35,944 nt of DNA from Lachnospiraceae bacterium. Lineage in GTDB: Bacteria > Bacillota > Clostridia > Lachnospirales > Lachnospiraceae. The stretch covers positions 1-35,944 of the forward strand of contig JAIDPH010000280.1 of NCBI GenBank assembly GCA_029062885.1. The letters run 5' to 3'. This document shows, piece by piece, positions 17,865 to 25,501 of this stretch; positions within the stretch are counted from its first letter, which is position 1, and each line of letters starts with the position of its first letter. The notes below the pieces were generated by a model, which saw only the letters and a program-made list of their open reading frames with translations, did not search any database and was not told the DNA's origin. The position numbers were made by a program, and so were the translations under genes.

Positions 17865-17908
17865 ATTTTTTGATTAATCCTTCAGTATCATTGGGAATTT
17901 CAAAAAAT
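17865..17908 (+). terminator. Weak terminator-like inverted repeat after jetD
   Basis: ATTTTTTGATTAATCC (17865-17880) and GGGAATTTCAAAAAAT (17893-17908) pair over most of their length with a few mismatches. The stem is AT-rich. It is the only structure visible after the jetD stop. Confidence 0.3.
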
Positions 17909-17990
17909 AAGCATAATCATATGGTCATCTATCGAAAAGTGTGGTACACTCATAAAAAATTAATATAACAAAATTCAGGAGGACAAACAG

Positions 17991-18530
17991 ATGAGCGGAA
18001 AATATGCAGGAACACAGACAGAAAAGAATCTGGAGGCGGCATTTGCCGGAGAGTCTCAGGCGAGAAACAAGTATACATACTTCGCTTCTGCGGCAAAGAA
18101 AGAGGGCTATGAGCAGATTGCGGCGATGTTTCTCAAGACAGCGGACAATGAGAAAGAGCATGCCAAGATGTGGTTCAAGGAGCTGAACGGCATCGGGAAC
18201 ACAGTGGAGAATCTGAACGCTGCAGCCGATGGAGAGAATTTCGAGTGGACGGATATGTATGAAGACTTTGCTAAAACTGCCGAGGAAGAGGGCTTTCCTG
18301 AGCTGGCATCTAAGTTCCGTATGGTAGCGGCTATCGAGAAGCATCATGAAGAACGTTATCGTGCACTTCTGAATAATGTGGAGACGGCGGAAGTATTTGC
18401 CAAGAGCGAGGTGAAGGTATGGGAATGCCGTAATTGCGGCCATATCGTGGTAGGAACCAAGGCTCCGGAGGTCTGCCCTGTATGTGCACATCCACAGGCA
18501 TATTTTGAGGTAAGCGCGGAGAATTATTGA
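17991..18530 (+). CDS. rbr: Rubrerythrin
   Basis: A 179-residue rubrerythrin, the non-heme iron peroxidase with which anaerobes reduce hydrogen peroxide using rubredoxin-type electron donors. The N-terminal ferritin-like four-helix domain shows the diiron ligands in [24 protein letters not shown] and [11 protein letters not shown]. The C-terminal rubredoxin-like domain has the two iron-binding pairs ECRNCGH and CPVCAHP. The length is typical. AGGAGG stands 8 nt before the ATG. A short dyad AGTGT-GGT-ACACT (17938-17950) upstream could be an operator, and a strong terminator follows, so the gene is monocistronic. Confidence 0.96.
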   Translation: MSGKYAGTQTEKNLEAAFAGESQARNKYTYFASAAKKEGYEQIAAMFLKTADNEKEHAKMWFKELNGIGNTVENLNAAADGENFEWTDMYEDFAKTAEEEGFPELASKFRMVAAIEKHHEERYRALLNNVETAEVFAKSEVKVWECRNCGHIVVGTKAPEVCPVCAHPQAYFEVSAENY

Positions 18531-18540
18531 TTCTTGTAAA

Positions 18541-18594
18541 TAAAAGGGGCTATCGCTTTAAAGATTGAAAAATCTTAGTGCGACAGCCCTTTTA
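18541..18594 (+). terminator. Rho-independent terminator of rubrerythrin
   Basis: A hairpin just after the rubrerythrin stop: AAAAGGGGCTATCGC pairs with GCGACAGCCCTTTT (small mismatches), extended by an inner AAGATT/AATCTT helix, and ends in a T run. Confidence 0.8.
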
Positions 18595-18646
18595 TAATGC
18601 ACTTCAACCGGGATTTTCACTCAAAACTGCTTTAGTCATGCATATA

Positions 18647-18690
18647 AATGATGCAAAAATGATGTATTAATGATGCGAAAATGATGCATC
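18647..18690. repeat. Tandem 22-bp direct repeat, two copies
   Basis: Copies at 18647-18668 and 18669-18690 match at 19 of 22 positions. Each copy contains two ATGATG units, so the block has four. It lies in the 209-bp gap between rubrerythrin and the next lipoprotein gene. It may be a regulator binding site or simple sequence drift. Confidence 0.6.
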
Positions 18691-18739
18691 CATGCGGTAT
18701 CATCTGATTGTCCGCTAAAGCGGCCAGATGGGAGCAGGT

Positions 18740-20701
18740 ATGGGAATGAATAGAGTGAAAAGATGCATAGGATTAGCTATCCTGCTGTTAATTACAGGAT
18801 GCAGTACGGGAGTAAGTACAGAGACAGAGTCAAATCCGCAAAAGGAATTGATACAGGAAGATGAATTACGGATAGAAACAGAATCACAAACAGAAGAAGA
18901 CTCACAGTCAGGTCAGGAAAGCCGGCAGGAGAAAATCTCGGTACAGACTACGAAAGAGGAAAACGATCTTACAGCCGAATTGTACGGCGAGGATGATGAC
19001 TTTTATGTGCAGTGTCTTCAAAATCTGAATCAGGGAAACAGCATTACTTATTCGGACGGGTATTATTACTATAGAAGTCAGACGGAAAATTACTCCTTAT
19101 GCCGCACGAAAGGGGCAGGAATGCCTGTAGAGGTAGTGGCTGACCAGGTTCCGGGCTCTATATACGTCAGAGATGATCAGGTTTATTTTATAAATGTCAG
19201 TGACAACAGGACACTTTACTGTGTAGGAACAGACGGAAGCGGACTTAAGAAAATTTCTGATTTTCCTATGCATGAACTGATCGTTTTGGAGGATAAGGTT
19301 TATTTTCGTTCTGTTTACGACAGGGAATATGACCCGTTTTATCTGTTGACAGAGGAACCGGCGGAGGATGACTGTTATATTTATTCTATGAATTTGGATG
19401 GAAGCGGCTGCGAATTGTTGGTTCCTAAAGTATGTATGGAGTTTGCGACGGATGGGGAATGGCTTTATTATCTGGTTTATGAAGACGAATTTGTGCTTTA
19501 TAAGAGCGGTATGGATGGAAAAGAAGAGGAGAAAATATTATATAAAAAAGATGGGATATGGGATATACTTCCTTATCAGGGAGATTTATATTTAGTGGAA
19601 GGAAATCAGGATCTGTTGGTATGTCTGAATGCACAGGGAAAAGAAGAGATTTTAGCGTCAGATGTGCTGCATCTTACAATAGCGCGCGGACAGGCGTATG
19701 TAATAAATGAAGAGAAAATACGCAGGATAGATTTAACAACGGGAGAAGATAGAATTCTGGCAGATAGAAATAAAACGTTAAAGAATGGCTATCATGGCTA
19801 TCAGAGCAGAGAAGATACTTATCCTTGGTACTCCGGGAGTCATAACAGAGGTATCTTTCTGGTAAACGGACAGGTATTTGCAAGATATTATGAATCTGAA
19901 ACGAAAGGCGTCCTCTGGCATATCCTGAACGGGGAGACATTTGTTATATTTGAGGATATGGAACCTTTAACGGCAGAGGAGTTGGTTTTGGATACGTCTC
20001 TTTTGCATGAAGCGGACATTTATTATCCGGGAAGAATAGATGAGAATGTGCAAGAATATCTGGACGCGGATGGAGACTTATACTATGAAGAAACTTTCGG
20101 AACAAGGGAAGCCGGCTCTGTTTATGGACATTTCAGTATTACGCTTCCGAAATTTAATTCCAAACTGGATTCTTATGAGCAGCTAAACCAGCAGATGGAA
20201 AAATTGCTGGAACTTGCTTTAGAAGATAAAGATTCTTTCTTTCAGGAAATGAGCGAACTGAGGCAGGATCAATGGATTTCATGGCGCAGAGAGCATGAGT
20301 ACTGCAATTTATATATAGGAGAAAAATATATATCCATGCATTATTCCAGAGGAGGATATGAGGGCGGAATGAGAGAGTGGAAGCAATCGATGCCCCTGAT
20401 TTTTGACCGCGAAACAGGGTTTATGCTGCATATGGATGATCTTTTTACGGTGGAAGAGAGTATTTATATAAAACGTTTGACAGGTGCGATTTATAAGTAT
20501 TGTGAGATGATGGGCATGGATTACTGGAACGATGCATTTGATAATAATGTTTTGGTGAAAAATTATAGAGATTTGAGATGTTATCTGACGCCTGACGGGA
20601 TTGTACTATGTTATGAAAGGTATGAGATTAAGCATGGAGCCAGCGGAAGTCCTGCATTTGAGATTCCTTATGAATGGTTTGCGGATATTTATAAACAATA
20701 G
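18740..20701 (+). CDS. Lipoprotein with DUF5050-like propeller and RsiV-like C-terminal domain
   Basis: A ~653-residue predicted lipoprotein: basic N-terminus, hydrophobic stretch and lipobox ITGC, followed by a Glu/Thr/Ser-rich linker to about residue 75. Residues ~90-370 consist of short repeating beta units (for example YYYYRSQTENYSLCRTKG, YVRDDQVYFINVSDNRTLY, WLYYLVYEDEFVLYKSGMDG), as in DUF5050 beta-propeller proteins. The C-terminal ~200 residues (from SITLPKFNSKLDSYEQLNQQ through FDRETGFMLHMDDLF to FEIPYEWF) resemble the DUF3298-type domain seen in RsiV. The domain pairing suggests extracellular sensing or ligand binding; the function is unknown. The start may be 18728, 18740 or 18746; 18740 follows GGAGCAGG most closely. 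Confidence 0.8.
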   Translation: MGMNRVKRCIGLAILLLITGCSTGVSTETESNPQKELIQEDELRIETESQTEEDSQSGQESRQEKISVQTTKEENDLTAELYGEDDDFYVQCLQNLNQGNSITYSDGYYYYRSQTENYSLCRTKGAGMPVEVVADQVPGSIYVRDDQVYFINVSDNRTLYCVGTDGSGLKKISDFPMHELIVLEDKVYFRSVYDREYDPFYLLTEEPAEDDCYIYSMNLDGSGCELLVPKVCMEFATDGEWLYYLVYEDEFVLYKSGMDGKEEEKILYKKDGIWDILPYQGDLYLVEGNQDLLVCLNAQGKEEILASDVLHLTIARGQAYVINEEKIRRIDLTTGEDRILADRNKTLKNGYHGYQSREDTYPWYSGSHNRGIFLVNGQVFARYYESETKGVLWHILNGETFVIFEDMEPLTAEELVLDTSLLHEADIYYPGRIDENVQEYLDADGDLYYEETFGTREAGSVYGHFSITLPKFNSKLDSYEQLNQQMEKLLELALEDKDSFFQEMSELRQDQWISWRREHEYCNLYIGEKYISMHYSRGGYEGGMREWKQSMPLIFDRETGFMLHMDDLFTVEESIYIKRLTGAIYKYCEMMGMDYWNDAFDNNVLVKNYRDLRCYLTPDGIVLCYERYEIKHGASGSPAFEIPYEWFADIYKQ

Positions 20702-20792
20702 GTACTTTCGGACTATTATCTGGTGATATACACTATAGAACAGCATTTGATAAAACAGGCTTTACATTGAAGACATACAGGAGAAAATCAAA

Positions 20793-22955
20793 ATGAATAA
20801 AAATAAATATAAATATAAATTATTGTCATGCGCTGTGTTGTTCAGCTTGCTTCTTTGCGCATGTGGAAAGGGGATGGAGCCGCTGCAGGAAAATGCCGCA
20901 ACGCTGTCTGAAACCGTGGAAGAAAAGACAGAAACGAAAGGAACAACAGAAACAGGAAAAATTACTACCGGGGATGAAGCAGCAACAATATCGGACTTAT
21001 CTGAAGCTGAGAATGCCGACGAAACTCTGGCGCTGCTCATAGAAGATGAAGGTTTTAGAGAACGCGTGCGCTATGGGATTGGCATTGTAGAAGAGGACTC
21101 ACCGGAAATGGTTTTACAAAAACTGAAAAACTGCGAGAGTATAGTGTTGGAAGAAGCACCATATGGTAATGCGATTTATTCGCTTAAGTCTTTGTCGCTT
21201 CTTCCAAATTTGAAACACCTTGTTGTTGATATAGATGAATGGGATGATTCCGATATTACGGATTTTACGCCCATTGCACAGCTATCCCAACTGGAAGAGC
21301 TTTATATCAACTACGAAAAGGACGAGTGCATCGACCTTTCCTTTCTGGGTGAGATGCATACAATTACAGGGCTTTTCCTGACACGATGTACAATAACGGA
21401 CTTCTCGTTTTTAGGAGAATTGTCGCAGTTGCAGCGCTTGTCTCTGTATGAAACTCCTATTGATGATTTGGCGGTATTGGAGAAGCTACCGGAACTGGTT
21501 GAACTGGCACTTTCCGGCAATGAAAATGCAAAGAACATTGAGGCAGTGGGTACACTCACAAAAATGCAGGATTTGGGAATACAGTATTGCGGTATTGTGG
21601 ATATCAGCTTTTTGAGCGGATTGACGGAGCTTCGGGGTGTGAACCTGAACGGCAATTCTGTCACGGACATTACGCCTCTTGCGGGCCTTAACAAATTGGA
21701 GCGTCTGGGCTTATCCGAAAACAGAATCAGCGATATCTCGGCACTTGAAAATCTAAGTAATCTGTTTGATTTAGCACTGGATGGAAATGAGATTCGGGAT
21801 ATTTCTGCCCTTGCGCAGCTTTCGCATCTCAATCAGGTTGGAATTTCGGATAATCTTATTGAAGATTTGACGCCGCTTGCGGGAAAGGAAGAGCTGATGT
21901 ATGCCGCGGTATTTGGCAATCCGATAAAAAGCCTGGAGCCGCTCTTTGAAGTTCCGATGCTTATGCATACGGATTATACGGATAGAGGCGCATCGGATGA
22001 GGAAAAGACATTTGTAGCGGACTGGCTTGCAGAGCATTATCCTGAGGCGGAAGAGTTTAGATGCGTTGATTTTATCCAGGGAGACTTAAACAATGACGGG
22101 CGGCAGGATATCGCTTTTGTGGTTGACAGTGATGCTTTTGATTCGCATGAGAGCGATTATTATGAGGATCGCCGTTTGTTTATTTTGTTGCAGCAAAATG
22201 ATGGCTCATGGGCGGAACAGGCGCACACGCTGCGGATTGGCAGCGCCCAGAGCGGCGGGATGAGGGGAGACCCTTATTATGGCGCTTTTATGCAGGCCGG
22301 TTATTTGTTGATAAAAGTGGGATGGGGAAGCAGTTCAGGTACAGTACAGACGAATATCTATGAATACCGTAACGGAAGTATTAGTTTTGCGAAGGGTGTA
22401 AGCGTCGGCGATTACAATTACGCGGAGGGTTATGATGTGCGGATTCAAAACGAGCAGGATGACACATGGCAAAGCTATGTCATTGCCATGGACGGGTACC
22501 GCATGGTTCGTGTGGATTTAGCGGATTCAGAGCATTTGATGCATAAGGCGTTCCCAGAAATCAGCATATTTCATATGTCCTATTATATTTATGATCATAA
22601 AATAGAGTCACAAATTACTTCCGGAGAAGCGCTTGACCGTGTCCTCAAAGTGGCAGTAGAGGATGAAGCTTCGGCAGTTCAGGAAAAGCTGCCTTATGCC
22701 GAATGGCAGAAGGAAGGGTACGAGCTTTTACTGGCTGTGACGCTTCCGGATTATTATTATGTCATGCCTGAAACAAAAAGGGAGGCAGACGGCGAGTCGA
22801 CAGAATGGGAAGGTGATTATCTTTATTATGATGGTGTGATATGGAAGAACGGAAGTCTTTACCATAGGGTCTGCCTCGTAATTGATTTGGGGCAGAAGTC
22901 GGAAGAAAGAGAATTTCTGTTAGATGATGCTACGGGAGAGATAAAGGAGGAATGA
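20793..22955 (+). CDS. Leucine-rich-repeat lipoprotein with FG-GAP-like segment
   Basis: A 720-residue lipoprotein with lipobox LLCAC followed by a Thr/Glu-rich linker. Residues ~115-400 hold about ten SDS22/internalin-type leucine-rich repeats of ~22 residues (for example LNKLERLGLSENRISDISAL and LSNLFDLALDGNEIRDISAL). Next comes FIQGDLNNDGRQDIAFVVDSD, a calcium-binding-like FG-GAP/dockerin-type loop, then ~280 residues of unrecognised beta-rich sequence. Such proteins usually mediate protein contacts on the cell surface. GGAG lies ~10 nt before the ATG. It follows another large lipoprotein gene after 91 bp; the two may be expressed together. Confidence 0.88.
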   Translation: MNKNKYKYKLLSCAVLFSLLLCACGKGMEPLQENAATLSETVEEKTETKGTTETGKITTGDEAATISDLSEAENADETLALLIEDEGFRERVRYGIGIVEEDSPEMVLQKLKNCESIVLEEAPYGNAIYSLKSLSLLPNLKHLVVDIDEWDDSDITDFTPIAQLSQLEELYINYEKDECIDLSFLGEMHTITGLFLTRCTITDFSFLGELSQLQRLSLYETPIDDLAVLEKLPELVELALSGNENAKNIEAVGTLTKMQDLGIQYCGIVDISFLSGLTELRGVNLNGNSVTDITPLAGLNKLERLGLSENRISDISALENLSNLFDLALDGNEIRDISALAQLSHLNQVGISDNLIEDLTPLAGKEELMYAAVFGNPIKSLEPLFEVPMLMHTDYTDRGASDEEKTFVADWLAEHYPEAEEFRCVDFIQGDLNNDGRQDIAFVVDSDAFDSHESDYYEDRRLFILLQQNDGSWAEQAHTLRIGSAQSGGMRGDPYYGAFMQAGYLLIKVGWGSSSGTVQTNIYEYRNGSISFAKGVSVGDYNYAEGYDVRIQNEQDDTWQSYVIAMDGYRMVRVDLADSEHLMHKAFPEISIFHMSYYIYDHKIESQITSGEALDRVLKVAVEDEASAVQEKLPYAEWQKEGYELLLAVTLPDYYYVMPETKREADGESTEWEGDYLYYDGVIWKNGSLYHRVCLVIDLGQKSEEREFLLDDATGEIKEE

Positions 22956-23126
22956 AAAAGAATATTGGCGAGACTTTGCTTAAATTATTAAAATATTACA
23001 TAGTATCAGCTAAACATTTTTAAAGAGCTAGAAAATATAAAGTTAAAAGATTGAAAAAACGATATAAATATAAGTGGAACTTAGCTAAAGAAAGATAGTT
23101 CGATATAGTAATCGATGTAGATGGTT

Positions 23127-23140
23127 CTATATAGTGCTAT
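23127..23140. promoter_or_regulatory. Candidate MarR operator in front of marR
   Basis: CTATATAGTGCTAT lies 17 bp before the marR ATG. It matches at 13 of 14 positions a motif at 23787-23800 in front of the flavoprotein gene. A related ATATAGTA inside a CGAT/ATCG dyad lies just upstream at 23101-23114. Autoregulation by MarR is inferred. Confidence 0.5.
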
Positions 23141-23157
23141 GTTGAGTGGGAGGATAT

Positions 23158-23586
23158 ATGGAAACAAGAACAGGTTTTCTTATTTCACAAATCAAACAGG
23201 TACAAGGGAGGATATTCCAGCGGCTGCTCAGCGAAAGCGGAGTTGAAGAATTTAATGGTCCTCAGGGGCGAATCCTATATGTGCTTTGGCAGGAGGACGG
23301 CATTCCCATCGCCCGCCTTGTGCGGCAGACCGGTCTGGCAAAGAGCACTCTTACTGCAATGCTGGCTCGAATGGAAAACTCCGGGTTGATTACGAGGGAG
23401 AATTCATCGGTTGATAAAAGACAGGTGATTATCTGTCTGACTGACACTGCTAGAGGATTGCAGGATAAGTACGAGCAGGTATCTGAGAAAATGAATCAGT
23501 TGTTCTATCGTGGTATGACTCAGGAGGACGCGGATATTCTGGATGGTCTGTTGGAGAGGGTGCTGGCGAATATGCAGGAATTGTAA
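23158..23586 (+). CDS. MarR family transcriptional regulator
   Basis: A 142-residue winged-helix regulator. The helix-turn-helix region is IARLVRQTGLAKSTLTAMLARMENSGLITRE, followed by the wing with the conserved DKRQVIICLT (equivalent to the usual D-x-R motif), and flanked by the dimerisation helices typical of MarR. MarR proteins usually repress nearby genes and their own gene and are released by small ligands or oxidation. The start at 23158 has GGGAGG 4 nt upstream. Candidate operators lie before it and before the downstream flavoprotein gene, so it most likely controls 23847-24899. No cysteine is present, so redox sensing through thiols is unlikely. Confidence 0.92.
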   Translation: METRTGFLISQIKQVQGRIFQRLLSESGVEEFNGPQGRILYVLWQEDGIPIARLVRQTGLAKSTLTAMLARMENSGLITRENSSVDKRQVIICLTDTARGLQDKYEQVSEKMNQLFYRGMTQEDADILDGLLERVLANMQEL

Positions 23587-23595
23587 TAAAATTCG

Positions 23596-23778
23596 CTACT
23601 CATTTAAATCAATCCTATCAATTCCCAAAATATTGCGGGAAGAAATATACATAAAACTGTTTTCTATATGTGTGCGTCCTGATAACTTTAACGGAGTATT
23701 AATCACTTTTATATTTTCTAATGTATCTTTATTCCAAATATTTATGCATTTAATATATAGTGTAAAAAGCATTGACAC
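23596..23778 (-). pseudogene. Possible C-terminal remnant of an unknown gene
   Basis: In the gap between marR and the flavoprotein gene, the minus strand reads ~60 codons that look protein-like (NIWNKDTLENIKVINTPLKL, then HIENSFMYISSRNILGIDRI) and end in a stop. No ribosome binding site or plausible start is present, and the region runs into the promoter at 23772-23800. It could be the tail of a displaced gene. The family is not recognised. Confidence 0.25.
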
Positions 23779-23802
23779 AAATAATACTATATAGTACTAT
23801 AT
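23772..23802 (+). promoter_or_regulatory. Promoter and overlapping operator of the flavoprotein genes
   Basis: TTGACA (23772-23777) and TACTAT (23795-23800) are spaced by 17 bp. The -10 lies inside a perfect 14-bp palindrome ATATAGTACTATAT (23789-23802), which also contains the motif CTATATAGTACTAT shared with the marR upstream region. Bound regulator would block RNA polymerase directly. Confidence 0.7.
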
Positions 23803-23846
23803 GGATAAGAAAAATGATGATTGAGACAAGAGGAGGAAAGAAAGAT

Positions 23847-24308
23847 ATGACATTGAATGAAATTAATAACTTAGTAAAAGAATCCGGGGTTGCCAGTATA
23901 GGATTTTTGGATAAAGATGGGAATCCGGGTATAAGAAGAGTATTTTGCACTTGGCACAAAGGGTTAGGCGGACATTTTATTTCAACAAATACATCCTCTA
24001 TGCATACTCAGGCGTTATTAAAAAATAACAAAGCCTGCTTATATTTCGATAATTGTCAGGCCTTTCGGTGCGTGTGCTTTACAGGAACGGCTACGGTACA
24101 CTTTGACCACGAACATAAAGCTATGTTATGGAATGAAGGCGATGAGCAATATTATCCAAACGGAGTGGATGATGAAGATTACTGTATCATTGAATTTCAG
24201 GCAGATCACGGCCGCTATTACAGCTATGACGATATTGGAGATATTTCTACGGATGAATTGGCGGAATATGATAGAGAAACTGAATTTGTAAATTATGCTG
24301 AAAAATAA
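23847..24308 (+). CDS. Pyridoxamine 5'-phosphate oxidase-like FMN protein
   Basis: A 153-residue split-barrel flavoprotein of the pyridoxamine-phosphate-oxidase-like superfamily. The typical strands are seen in VASIGFLDKDGNPGIRRVFC, HFISTNTSSMHTQALLKNNKACLYFDN and CVCFTGTATVHFDHEHKAMLW. Members bind FMN or F420/heme and reduce diverse small molecules. The start is placed at 23847 because AGGAGG stands 10 nt upstream; upstream in-frame codons reach into the promoter. With the flavin reductase-like gene 24 bp downstream and a MarR gene upstream, a MarR-controlled detoxification or redox unit is plausible. Confidence 0.88.
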   Translation: MTLNEINNLVKESGVASIGFLDKDGNPGIRRVFCTWHKGLGGHFISTNTSSMHTQALLKNNKACLYFDNCQAFRCVCFTGTATVHFDHEHKAMLWNEGDEQYYPNGVDDEDYCIIEFQADHGRYYSYDDIGDISTDELAEYDRETEFVNYAEK

Positions 24309-24332
24309 GGGTGTTATGAAGGGAGAAAGCAC

Positions 24333-24899
24333 ATGAATAAAAGAAAATCCGTAGGTGCTGACCACTCTATGTGCGTTCAGCCAACATTCCTGATCGGTAC
24401 TTACGACGAGAATGGGAATCCGGACTTCGCACCAATCACATGGCTCAGTGTCACTCATGATGGAGAACGATGTATACTGGTGGTCAGCATGTTTGGCACA
24501 AAGAAAACAAAGATGAACGTAAAGAAAACGATGCGCCTGTCAGCAAATTTGGTCAGCACGGACATGCTGCCTCTGGTGGATTATTTTGGCAGCATTTCCG
24601 GTCATAATGGCTTAAAATCAGGAATGAGCTATGGTGTCAGTGAAGGTGAGATTGTGAAAGTACCCACACTGGATGCCAGCAGATGGGTATATGAGCTTGA
24701 GGTTTCTAAGATTGTTACCTGTGGTGAGTCCGATACTTTTTTCTGTGATATTAAAAATGTTCAAATTGATAGCAATATTGACATAACGGATGGTATCGAT
24801 TTAACTGAATTTGATCCGATAATCTATTCCGGTCATTATCATTCCATAGGTCAGCATTTAGGGAAAATTGGAGATTTTTTAAGTGAATGCAGTACTTAG
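24333..24899 (+). CDS. Flavin reductase-like (flavoredoxin) protein
   Basis: A 188-residue flavin reductase-like domain protein (split barrel, FMN-binding). The family is shown by FLIGTYDENGNPDFAPITWLS, ILVVSMFGTKKTKMNVKKTM, FSANL-like LSANLVSTDMLPLVDYFGS and GVSEGEIVKVPTLDASRW. Such proteins transfer electrons via FMN in anaerobes or supply reduced flavin. GAAGGGAGA lies ~10 nt before the ATG. It is probably cotranscribed with the preceding FMN protein gene. Its stop codon abuts the end of a gene remnant on the other strand. Confidence 0.9.
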   Translation: MNKRKSVGADHSMCVQPTFLIGTYDENGNPDFAPITWLSVTHDGERCILVVSMFGTKKTKMNVKKTMRLSANLVSTDMLPLVDYFGSISGHNGLKSGMSYGVSEGEIVKVPTLDASRWVYELEVSKIVTCGESDTFFCDIKNVQIDSNIDITDGIDLTEFDPIIYSGHYHSIGQHLGKIGDFLSECST

Positions 24900-25318
24900 T
24901 CAGCTGCTTCTTAGCTCCAATGCTAAGCCAATCAGTCGATTAGCATGATCTGCCATAAATAGAGGAATATTCAGTACGTCATCATCCAACTTCAGATTAT
25001 TCAGGGAGAAGCGTACGCGGAGCTTGATGTGACATTTTTCGTCGCCGTTGGCAAGCAGAAATTCCGTGAAAGTCATAGGATCAATCTGCATAAAGTTGGT
25101 CTTGCCTACAGGGAAAGAAGATGGCTTCGCCAGAGCAATCCCCAGCAAAGAACCGGCGCAGGCAATGTGATACTGCGGTGCATTCTCACAGAAATACTTC
25201 ATCGAATTGATAATTTTAGGGCAGTCCTGTACCTCGTCGAGGATAATAAGAGTCTTTTCAGGCACAATTTTTTGACCACTGGCCAGTATCAGATTCTGCA
25301 GGATGCGGTCTAAATCAC
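24900..25318 (-). pseudogene. Truncated AAA+ ATPase (DUF4143-type) remnant
   Basis: On the minus strand the frame reads DLDRILQNLILASGQKIVPEKTL and then the Walker B segment LIILDEVQDCPKIINSMKYF, followed by ACAGSLLGIAL and MTFTEFLLANGDE. These are hallmarks of the AAA ATPase/DUF4143 family (about 400-450 residues). The N-terminal ~80 residues with Walker A are missing: stop codons close the frame upstream of 25318. After FTEFLLANGDE the sequence jumps to a short unrelated-looking or internally deleted tail. The gene is therefore a decayed fragment, without a proper start. Confidence 0.75.
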
Positions 25319-25398
25319 ATTTTTATTATATGCTAAACATAAAAAAGCACAACCAAAATCACATAATCTAGGAATTTAAAGTCGGTTGCTCAATTCAA

Positions 25399-25428
25399 TT
25401 GACGAAACAAATCCATTTATTATATAAT
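25399..25428 (+). promoter_or_regulatory. Promoter of the secreted repeat protein
   Basis: TTGACG (25399-25404) and TATAAT (25423-25428), 18-bp spacing, in the gap between the ATPase remnant and the gene at 25502. A leader of about 65-70 nt is implied. Confidence 0.65.
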
Positions 25429-25501
25429 AAAGTAACGAATAGGTAAAAAATCGAAAATGGATTACCTAACAGAAGTCTTAAAATGGAAAGGGGAACACAG
25501 T

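Noticed and set aside
21311-21832. Minus-strand ORF of 173 codons inside the leucine-rich-repeat gene
   Set aside because: Its Ser/Phe-rich periodic sequence merely mirrors the repeats on the coding strand; no start signal.
21260-21960. DNA-level repeats in the lipoprotein gene
   Set aside because: The periodicity follows from ~22-residue leucine-rich protein repeats; the DNA copies are too divergent to be a repeat element or CRISPR.
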